Shown: piece by piece, positions 45,866 through 54,870 of the stretch
How the letters are laid out: every line of letters begins with the position of its first letter
Numbering within the stretch: the stretch's first letter is position 1
NCBI RefSeq assembly: GCF_029873635.1
Contig: NC_080418.1
Span: 10,120,062-10,184,061, forward strand
DNA: 64,000 nt
DNA from: Malania oleifera
Lineage: Eukaryota > Streptophyta > Magnoliopsida > Santalales > Ximeniaceae
Reading direction: 5' to 3'
Program-made: the position numbers and the translations under genes
The notes under the pieces: model-generated
What the model was told of the DNA's origin: nothing
The model's database searches: none
What the model saw: the letters and a program-made list of their open reading frames with translations, nothing else

Positions 45866-47434
45866 CCTACGGTTTCTCTCTCCTCTCTCTTTGATTTCGG
45901 CTCTGTAGTTCATTGGATTGACGATCTGAGGACACCACGACGCTCCTAGGGAAGTTCACTCCAAATCTACCGAAGCGGATCGTTGGTAGGGGAGAGTTGA
46001 AATTCATCCCTGGTTTTAGGTGAGGCTTTTTAAGCAAAATTTAGTCTTATCGTAGTTATAGAAAATGTTATTCACATAAAAATACCGAAGTTTAGTTCTG
46101 GAAATTGTTGGATTCAAGGTGTTGAACGGGGAACCCTGCGGGTGCAGGACGAGCGTGTTTTTAAGGGGTTTCTTTTCAGTATCACTTAAGGGAATAAACT
46201 AAAACAATTATTTTTCATGCAAATTATTATTATTTTATCAGCAAATTAATTTTTAGAAAAGCATGTATTATATTTGCATATTATGGAGAAAATGCATATT
46301 TGGGGAAAACTGCTATTATCTTGAAATATATATGTATGTATGAGATGGCAGAAATAATGATTTTAGAATATAATGTATGGTTTTATATAGCAATGTGTGG
46401 CATGAGTATTATTTTACGTGGAAAGTATTATGATATGGCAATTTTATGAATTAAGTATGTTTTCAGGAATTGTGAAATAATGCAGTACATTATGGTTTCA
46501 AAATACATGATAAATGAATTATTTATTCAGAATGAAATGTATGAAATGTTTGGCGCAAGGCCGTGATTGATAGCCGATGCAAGGCTGCATGTATGATTTT
46601 AGCGCAAGACCATAAATATGAAAGTAAACGGCACAAGGCCGTATGTTTTACATTATTACAGAACATGCTATCAATCTATTTACGTTAAATTGTATATTAT
46701 CATGTATTATGTATTATCAGAACTCGAATGATAATTTAGTTCAATTACAGGAGCACAGTATCGTTGCTATACATATCAGATATCTATGTTCAGACTTGTG
46801 CTAACCACCCCATAAGGGGGTGGGAGATGGATAGTCGATGTGGCTTTCAATGTAGAGTTGTAGACGTCTACCTGGCAGTCCGAACCAGGGTGTGGTGTGC
46901 TCATCGTACTTACAGACATTTTTGACTCGGCAATGATCGGCCAGCCATTGTCGGGTCCCGCCTTCGGGCTGCACAATCCATCATGGGGGGTAATACATGA
47001 CATTAGCTAACTATACATCCTGCGTGAATTTTCAGTACTATCAGTTATATAAGAGATTTTATGAACTGTATGATTTATTAGAAAATACGAAAGTATATGA
47101 TTATTCAGTATGATATGATGAATGTTTTCAGGTATATGAAATGTATTGTATATGTATAATTGTATCAAATATTCATGTTGCCACACATCTATATTTATAT
47201 TATTTCCCTTACTGAGAAGTGTCTCACCCCCAAACTTAAATGATTTTCAGGAAACCCAGAAGGACCGACGGATTGAGGCTGCCATTGAGATTGTGTGGTA
47301 CTACCCTGCTAAGAGGGTAAGTCTGCAGTAGGATCAGGAGATTTTGATGTGGGATCCTAGAGATATTTTTTTGTATTTTTGGGAGATTGTATATAAACAC
47401 AGTATTTGGGGATTTAGTTGACTCTGGTATTTGA
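45510..47434 (+). repeat. 5' LTR of the gypsy element, 3'-truncated
   Basis: It begins TGTCATGACCCGAAG and is collinear with 48890-50770. Homology stops abruptly after 'gactctggtatt' at about 47434, losing the last ~150-180 bp. TATAAATA at 45786-45793 follows a TCGTCGACGA-type array (45590-45780). A (TC)n run lies at 45836-45862. Confidence 0.88.
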
Positions 47435-47439
47435 TGTGC

Positions 47440-48574
47440 TAGCAGGTAAAAGCTGAGCACAAAGGCCAGCGGGTCAGTTGCAGCCGCTATTTATCCAAGA
47501 GTGGAAGTGTAACCATATATCTATGGACTTTATTTCAGGGTTGCCGTCAACATCACATGGTTAGAATGTGATTTGGGTGATAGTAGATCAATTGACTAAG
47601 ACCACCCATTTCCTCCCTAATAAGATCAACTATTCCCTTAGCCGTTTAGCGAAGATTTATGTTCAGGAGATAGTTCGTTCTCATGGAGTGCCTGTATCCA
47701 TAGTGTCAAATCAAGACCCACGTTTCACATCACATTTCTAGAGAAGTTTGTAGGAACCTTTAGGGTTTCAGCTATCGCTTAGCACGACATTCCATCCTTA
47801 GTCTGATGGGCAAATTGAGAGGACAATACAGATATTTGAGGATATGCTCCGGGCATGTGTATTAGATTTTGAGGGTAGTTGGACTCAGTTCATGTCGCTG
47901 GTGGAGTTCGCGTATAATAACAGTTATCAGGCCAATATTGGCACAACACCGTTTGAGGCATTGTACATTAGGAGATGTCGTTCTCCGTTATATTGGGATG
48001 AGATGAGTGAGTGGCAAGTTGTGGGACCAGAGCTTGTACAACAAGCGTACGATAAGGTTCGGCTTATCAGGGATAGAATCAGTACAACTCAAAGCCGACA
48101 GAAGAGTTATGCCGATAACCGCCATAGGAATTTGGAATTCGATGTTGGTGATCACGTATTTTTTAAGATAACTCCATTAAAAGGGGTTATGAGATTTGGA
48201 AGGAAGGATAAATTAGCCCTAGGTTCATCGGTTCATTTGAGATTTTAGAGAAAATGGGACCGGTTGCCTACAGGTTAGCTTTACCACCTGCGTTATCCTG
48301 GATGCACGGCGTATTCCATGTTTTTATGTTGAGGAAATACGTCCCAGACCCTTCTCATATTATCAATTTTAGTGAATTAGAGTTCAGTGATTCACTAGTC
48401 TATAAGGAGGTACCAGTACAGATTCTGGAAAGAAGAGAACAGGAACTACGTAGTAAGAAAATTCCTCTGGTAAAGGTTTTATGGAGAAATCATGCAATAG
48501 AAGAGGCTTCATGGTAGCTCGAAGAACAGATTAGAAAAAAATACCCACAATTGTTCCAAGAAGTTCAAATGTAA
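47440..48574 (+). pseudogene. Gypsy pol 3' part: integrase and chromodomain-like end
   Basis: The zinc-region end (VKAEHKRP-like) is followed by the integrase core: TMDFISGLP (D), VSNQDPRF (D) and HPQSDGQIERT (E). Then comes FAYNNSYQANIGTTPFEALY and the GPY-type region with VGDHVFFKI. A frameshift near 48248 leads to a second frame with PVAYRLALPP, MHGVFHVFMLRKYVPDPSH and a chromodomain-like ILERREQELRSKKIPLVKVLW, as in Tekay/Del chromoviruses. Stops occur before NVIWVIVDQ, twice after FTSHF, at 48246 and at 48515. The final stop is TAA at 48572. In an intact element this end would steer integration into chromatin. Confidence 0.9.
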
Positions 48575-48719
48575 TTAGGAAATGTAAGTAAATGTGTAGT
48601 ATTTCTTTTGCAGGTACATGTAATACTTTAGTTAGTAAATAACATTTTATTTTTGGGGGAATTTTCTTTTAGTATATGTAATCTCCCAGGACTCGGAATG
48701 TAATCACGGTATTCCTCCA

Positions 48720-48871
48720 CCATAAGTGAGGGTAAGTAATAAAATAAGTAGACCATTTTGCCTTTAAGAGATGATGAATTATATAAATCCTCGAAATTTA
48801 CTATTTATATAATTCATTATCTCTTAAAGGCAAAATGGTCTACTTATTTTATTACTTACCCTCACTTATGG
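48720..48871. repeat. Near-perfect palindrome, 69-bp arms, 14-nt loop
   Basis: The left arm 48720-48788 and right arm 48803-48871 are inverted copies with a single mismatch (gagatgatg versus gagataatg). The loop is 48789-48802. The arms contain tagaccattttgcctttaa and start/end with ccataagtgaggg. It lies between the pol stop and the polypurine tract. Confidence 0.95.
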
Positions 48872-48876
48872 TTTAT

Positions 48877-48889
48877 AAGGAGGAGAGAA
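48877..48889 (+). promoter_or_regulatory. Polypurine tract of the gypsy element
   Basis: AAGGAGGAGAGAA directly abuts TGTAATGACC of the 3' LTR. Confidence 0.85.
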
Positions 48890-49186
48890 TGTAATGACCC
48901 GAAGAATAATGGTATTTAAATAATAAGAGAAAAGGAAACAGGAACAACAATAGAAGGAGGTAGCAGCCTTCATCGGCGACGTTGTATATTGGGCTTGTCA
49001 ACGAATGTGCGCTTCGTCGACGAGAAGATACTGAGGGGGTTTTAGGAAACTCTAAATTTCATCGACGAAGGGGAGAGTTTGTCGATGAATTGCCTTTTGA
49101 CCTCGTCGTCGAGGTGACGTGACCCGTCGACAAAGCCCCTAGTATAAAAGCCCAAACCTTGGATTTTACGCAAAAAAAATCAGCAG

Positions 49187-49242
<56 letters not shown>

Positions 49243-50933
49243 CCTACGATTTCTCTCTCCTCTCTCTTTGATTTCGACTCCATCGTTCATCAGATCGACA
49301 ATCTGAGACCACCACGACGCTCCTAGGGAAGTTCTCTCCAAATCTACTAAAGCAGATCGTTGGTGGGGCAGAGTTGAAATTCATCCCTGGTTTCAGGTAA
49401 GGCTTTTTAAGCAAAATTTGGTCTTACCGTAGTTATAGGAAATGTTATTCACGTAAAAATACCGAAGTTTAGTTCTGAGAATTGTTGGATTTAAGGTGTT
49501 GAACGGGGAACCCTGTGGATGCAAGACAAGCGTGTTTTTAGGGAGTTTCTTTTTAGTATCAGGTAAGGCAATAAATTAAAGTAATTATTTTTCATGCAAA
49601 TTATTATTATTTATCAACAAATTAATTTTTAGGAAAGCATGTATTATATTTGCATATTATGGAGAAAATGCATATTTGGGAAAAACTACTATTATGTTAA
49701 GATGTATATGTATGTATGAGATGTCAGAAATTATGACTTTAGAATATAATGTATGGTTTTATACAGCAATGTGTGGCATGAATATTATTTTACGTGGAAA
49801 GTATTATGATATGGCAATTTTATGAATTAAGTATGTTTTTGGGATTTGTGAAATAATGCAGTACATTATGGTTTCAAAATACATGATAAATGAATTATTT
49901 ATTCAAAATGAAATGTATGAAATGTTTGGCGCAAGGCCGTATGTTTGATTTTGTCGCAAGGCCATAGATATGAAAGTAAACGGTGCAAGGCCATATGTTT
50001 TACATTATTACAAAACATGCTATCAATCTATTTACGTTAAATTGTATATTATCATGTATTATGTATTATCATAACCCGGATGATAGTTCAGTTCAGTTAC
50101 AGGAGCACGGTACCGTTGCTATACATATCAAATATCTATGTTCATACTTGTGTTAACCACCTCACAAGGGGGTGGGAGATGGATAGTCGATGTGGCTTTC
50201 AGCGTAGAGTTGTAGACGTCCACCTAGCAGTCCGGACCAAGGTGCAGTGGGCGCATTGTACTTACAGACATTTTTGACTCGGCAGTGGTCGACCAGCCAT
50301 TGTCGGGTCCCGCCTTTGGGCTGCCCAACCCATCAGGGGGGTAATACATGACATCAGCTAACTATACATCCTGGGTAAATTTTCAGTATTATCAGTTATA
50401 TCAGACATTTTATGAACTGTATGATTTATTAGAAAATACGAAAGTATATGATTATTTAGTATGATATGATGAATGTTTTCAGGTATATGAAATGTACTGT
50501 ATATGTATAATTGTATCAAATATTCATGTTGCCACACAATTGTATTTAGTTTATTTCCCTTACTAAGAAGTGTCTCACCCCCGAACTTAAATAATTTTCA
50601 GGAAACCCAGAAGGACCAATGGGTCGAGGCCACTATTGAGATAGTGTGGTACTACCCTGCTAAGAGGGTAAGTCTGCACTAGGATCAGGAGATTTTGATG
50701 TGGGATCCTAAAGATATTTTTTTTGAATTTTTGGGAGATTGTATATAAACACAGTATTTTGGGATTTAGTTGACTCTGGTATTATATATTTTATGGTTTG
50801 AGAATGTGATTTATATTTACTGCTACTTAGGTTTCCACTGTAAATGTCAGGTGTGTCCCCATTGCCCACGGGTTCGGGTTGACTTTGTTGTTAATTATGT
50901 TTTGATATATGATAAGATAAGCAGGTCGTTACA
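48890..50933 (+). repeat. 3' LTR of the gypsy element
   Basis: 2044 bp, TGTAATGACCCG to GGTCGTTACA. TATAAAAG lies at 49143-49150, just after a TCGTCGACGA-type array (48965-49135). A long (TC)n run is at 49192-49238. cgcaaggcc(g/a) repeats are at 49928-50000. Confidence 0.9.
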
Positions 50934-51394
50934 CATGTCGATTGATGGAAAGGTTCCAACTGAGGTAAATTAGTCTGGGACTTTGTTGAGAAAAGAAGTT
51001 GACATGAAGGTCTTAAGTGCTACCAAGATTATTCTTGGGTTGGAGATTTGCAAGAGTAAAGTTACAGGCTTGCAATGGGGTACATTGTGGGAAGGCCTAA
51101 TTGTTGGAAGTCTAGGGTATAGTCTCGGGGTGTGCTGGTTACAATTAGATCGGAGTTCTTGGCAGAGGCAGAGGCTACTAAAGTAGCATTATGGTTCGAA
51201 GGATCGTTCAAGGAGTTGGGTGTTCAACTAGGTGAAGTTCATGTTACAACGGTCAAGTTCAAGTGTGACTTGGACTGGGTTTACGTCTCCAGGTGTTAAA
51301 GGGGAGGCAGGTCCCAATCTATAGGCTTGAGTGGAGCTAGCAGCGATTATGCTTTCAGATTTTCAGGGTGGTGAATATTCACCAAGGTGGAGAT
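50934..51394 (+). pseudogene. Degenerate copia internal region X, segment 3 (RT tail and RNase H)
   Basis: It continues the reverse transcriptase after the catalytic box (LLRKEVDMKVLSATKIILGLEI), then jumps to an RNase H remnant (SFKELGVQLGEV) ending at a polypurine tract, ccaaggtggagat. Compared with copy Y it lacks about 370 bp between 'aaagttac' and 'aggcttgcaa'. Confidence 0.75.
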
Positions 51395-51986
51395 CGTTGA
51401 GAAGGTGGCTTATATTTAGAGCAAATCACATGCATGTACTAGAGAAAGCTACATGACGCGAAGGACAAAGGGACAGAAGCAAGGTGCAGCTAAGGAGGGC
51501 AAACCGTCGATGGTTTGTGGCCTAACCGTGGACGGTTTCGGGCAGTAGCTGCAAAGAGTTTTCTTCTACTCCAAACCAAATCATTGACGATTTTCTTCGG
51601 TGCAGATTACGTATTTTCAAATCAGGGGCTTGTAGATTGGGCTTATCTAGATGTTTTTCCTCCTGGAGATCGATACACATGTAGTTTAGGTTTACTTGAA
51701 CTCTTCTGTACACATAGGATTGTTGTATAAACAATATTTGTAACCCAAAAGTGTGAGCTTTGACATTGATCATAGTGAAACCAAGGTTGCTGCTCCCGTG
51801 GATGTAGGCTATTGCCGAACCACGTTAATCTTGTGTGTTCTAGTAATGTTTTTTATTCTTTTTATTATTGTTTGATTGCTTCTTGAGTATATTTCATCAT
51901 TGAGTGATTGCATTAGTGGTTGTTGATTGTTTTGTATTTTATTATTTGCTTCCATTGCGCATGTTCAAGTTGAACGAACATCAACA
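51395..51986 (+). repeat. Copia LTR shared by copies X and Y
   Basis: About 592 bp. It starts CGTTGAGAAGG (the T of TG is mutated) after the X polypurine tract and ends TCAACA. Its partner is 53142-53708. It contains paired palindromic motifs aaccgtcgatggttt and aaccgtggacggttt (51507-51540). Confidence 0.8.
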
Positions 51987-53141
51987 GGAGACTTGCAGTA
52001 TCATATGATAAACTGAAGCAAAATTAGATTGTGATGTAGGTGGAGTTTCAGGCTCAGGGTAGAAATGCAGGAAGTTCAAACTCAAGAGACCAGTAGGATC
52101 ACAATGATCTCAAAGGCACTATTAGACCATCGCTCAGGTATGATATGATATCTTATACAACCATTACTACTAAGGAGGATTCTACTACCTTTTAGAAGGT
52201 AGTGCACAAACAAGAGAAGGGTAGGTGGACAGGTGCCATGGTGGAGGAGATGGAGGTACTATATAAGAATCAAACATGGGGGTTTATGCTGCTCCTAGAG
52301 ATGGAGAGGGAGATAGGTTGCGAGTGGGCAAGTATTTTGTTGTTTTATGTGAGTGACATGAGGTAAATCAGTCGGAGACTTTGTTGAGAAAGGAAGCTTA
52401 CATGAAGGTGTTGAGTGCTGCCAAGAGTGTTCTTGGGTTGGATATTCACAAGGATAAAGTTACTAGGAGATTGATATTATCTTGGGGTGACTTTGTAGTC
52501 ATAGCTGCGGGGAGATTGGTGTTATCTCAGAGTGGCTGTATCAACAAAACTACATGGCGATAGTGATTATCTCAGAGTGATTTTGGGGATCATATGTTGG
52601 TGAGGTTTGGCATGGTTAATGTTAAACCGGTCACCGGTACACCGTTGGTGAATCTAAGTAAAAAGTCTTCCAATCAGTACTCAGGGACAAACAGTGATGT
52701 TCGGGCCATGTCAAAGGGTTCCTACACCAGTGTAGTTGGGTACTTTGGAGAGCAACAGAGGGTTCCGTCAGTTGTGAGGTATATATTGGATACTAGACAG
52801 GGGGCTTGGAAGACAAAAGGCTTGCAACGGGGTATGTTGTGGGAAGGCCTAATTGTTGGAAGTCTGGGGTACAGTCTCAGGGTGCATTGGTTACAATTGG
52901 AGCGGAGTTCTTGGCAAAGGTTGAGGCTGCCAAGGTAGTATTGTTGTTTGAAGGGTCATTCAAGGAGCTGGGTGTTCAGCTAGGTGGAGTTCGCATTACC
53001 ATAGTCAAGTTCAAGCATGGCTTGGACTTGGTCAATGTCTCCAAGTGTTAGATGGGATACGGACCCAATCTACAGGTCAGGGTGGAGCAAGGGTTATGCT
53101 TTCAGATTTTTAAGGTGGTGAATATTCGCCAAGGTGGAGAT
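51987..53141 (+). pseudogene. Degenerate copia internal region Y (deleted pol)
   Basis: After a decayed PBS (agtatcat) the sequence reaches the start of a copia reverse transcriptase (QEKGRWTGAMVEEME). It then jumps to the catalytic box, which reads F-Y-V-S-D instead of Y-V-D-D. The RT tail (AAKSVLGLDIHKDKV, RFGMVNVKPV) and RNase H remnants (GAEFLAKVEAAK, SFKELGVQLGGV) follow, then the polypurine tract aaggtggagatt. Gag, protease and integrase are absent. Multiple stops and frame changes are present. The deletion before YVSD is shared with copy X, so both descend from one deleted source. Confidence 0.8.
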
Positions 53142-53708
53142 TGTTGGGAATGTGGCTTATATTCAGAGCGGATTACATGTACCGAAGGGAGCTATGTGAA
53201 GTGAGAGACAATTGCATAAGAAGAGGTTTTAGACAATACGCAAGAGGACCTTTGCTTAGCACAAAACCATCAACGGTTTAGTCAAACAGTCGACAATTTC
53301 TGTCAGTGCAGATCACATGATTTGAATTCGAGGGCCTTTAGATTAGGCTTATCTGGAGTCTTTTCCTCCGGGGGATCGCTACATATGTAGTTTAGGTTTA
53401 CTAGATACTTCTGTACGCATTAGATGTTATATAAACATCATTATGTAACTCTAGATGGGATTAAACTTCAAGCAAGCTTCAAAGTTGTGAGCTTTGACAT
53501 TGATCATAGTGAAACCGAGGTTGCTGCTCTCGTGGACTTAGGCTATTTTCGAACCATGTAAATATTGTATGTTCTAGTTATGTTTTTTATTCTTATTCTT
53601 ATTAATTGCTTGCTTCTTTAGTATATTTCATCATCAAGTGATTGTTGAGTGTTTGTATTTGATTGTGTGCTTCCGCTGCACATGTTCAAGTTAAGTGAAA
53701 CATCAATA
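53142..53708 (+). repeat. Copia LTR, downstream copy
   Basis: TGTTGGGAATGTGGC to about 'catcaata'. It is collinear with 51395-51986, including gtgagctttgacattgatc and the motif pair at 53266-53300 (accatcaacggttt, acagtcgacaatttctg). Confidence 0.8.
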
Positions 53709-53854
53709 GAGTTCAAGTTTAAGGTATGACGACTTATTTATAATTGGAACAACTTGAATCCAACACATTTATTTAGCGGATGAAGTGGGTTTGGGTCGGA
53801 TATCCAATAGATTACCTGTATACTCATGGGTGCTACTTTTTAAAAAAATTAGTT

Positions 53855-54037
53855 CATATTTGTTGAAATATTAAAAGAGAAAAATAATAAATAGCCAAAG
53901 TAAGTGTTTTTTTTTTAAATGAAAAATAAAAAAGTTTAACTTACATTTGTTGAAATATTAAAGTGAAAAATAATAAAAAGCTACTTAAAAAAATTAATTC
54001 ATTCTTGTTGAAACATTAAAGAAAATTTAAAATAAAG

Positions 54038-54076
<39 letters not shown>
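53855..54076. repeat. Short tandem repeats and (AT)n microsatellite
   Basis: tttgttgaaatattaaa recurs at about 53858, 53946 and 54005. (AT)n at 54041-54076. Confidence 0.8.
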
Positions 54077-54081
<5 letters not shown>

Positions 54082-54239
54082 CATTAAAAATGATGAAAGG
54101 GCAAGAAACAAATGAGGAGCTTGAAACTTCCAGGAAAGTAACAATGGCAAAAGAGTAGCCTGAAGCCAAGGAAGGTAGGATCAAGCTCTAGCAAAAATAG
54201 AACAAAGACCACCTCCCCAAACTAATAATACATACAAGA

Positions 54240-54870
54240 ATTACTCCCAATTTAATGAACACATATCTTTATTTGTTCGACTCCACCGATACAAGTCTAA
54301 ACGACATTTGTGCGACACCATTGACATGTGAGTATTTCCCCCTGAAAATTCTCCCATTTCTCTCCTTCCAAATTTCTCAACATATGGTCACTGGAATTGC
54401 AAGTTTGAGAGTTTTAAGAAACCCCTTGTATCTAGAGAAATTCCAAGCACAGAACAATGAAGTTAGTTCATTTTACATTACCCAACTAAGATGCAAACTT
54501 TGTCACACAGAGGTCCAGATCTGCCTGCTAAAAGGACAATGCAAGAAGATATGGTCTACTACTTCAATGTCCTTCTTACACAACGAGCACATTGAGGCCA
54601 ACATCTAACCTCTTTTTAGCATATTTTCAGCCATTAGTATTTTGTTTTTAACTGCCAACCAACAAAAGACACTAATATTTGAGAGGATAGAAGTGTTCCA
54701 CACCATTTTAAAAGGCATCTTTGATTTAGAACGTGAATTCTTGTGGGAGAGGAATTTATAAAGACTAACCTTTGCAATGAATCTTTCTCCTACAATTCTT
54801 TGAATGAATGTTCCCTACTCCATTTTTTCATGGATATTATACAATTATTAATGGATACTCGTTCATAACA
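54240..54870 (-). pseudogene. LINE (L1-type) ORF2 3' end with zf-RVT domain
   Basis: The minus strand from about 54870 reads the linker after the reverse transcriptase (NKILMAENMLKRG), a stop, then CSLCKKDIEVVDHIFLHCPFS followed by RQIW. The C-x2-C...H-x4-C layout is that of the zinc-binding reverse-transcriptase domain. Further on, EIWKERNGRIF matches the end of such ORFs. Stops at several points show decay. The reverse transcriptase core and endonuclease are not in the neighbourhood, as expected for a 5'-truncated LINE. Confidence 0.8.

Larger units (their letters stand above)
45510..50933 (+). mobile_element. Internally deleted Ty3/gypsy chromovirus (Tekay/Del-like)
   Basis: The order is a truncated 5' LTR (45510 to about 47434), integrase to chromodomain-like end of pol (about 47440-48574), a long palindrome, a polypurine tract and a full 3' LTR (48890-50933). 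Gag, protease, reverse transcriptase and RNase H are missing. The left flank reads CACAT and the right reads CAT after the LTR's CA, consistent with a CACAT duplication that lost one CA unit. It is inserted into the copia X sequence. Confidence 0.88.

Noticed and set aside
44552-47003. Similar antisense open frames at 44552-44785 and 46776-47003
   Set aside because: They are the same stretch of two homologous gypsy LTRs. Conservation comes from the LTR, not from a protein, and the third LTR does not keep the frame.
52594-52938. 114-codon plus-strand frame as an independent gene
   Set aside because: It is part of the degenerate copia reverse transcriptase tail (RFGMVNVKPV...) joined to out-of-frame RNase H sequence.
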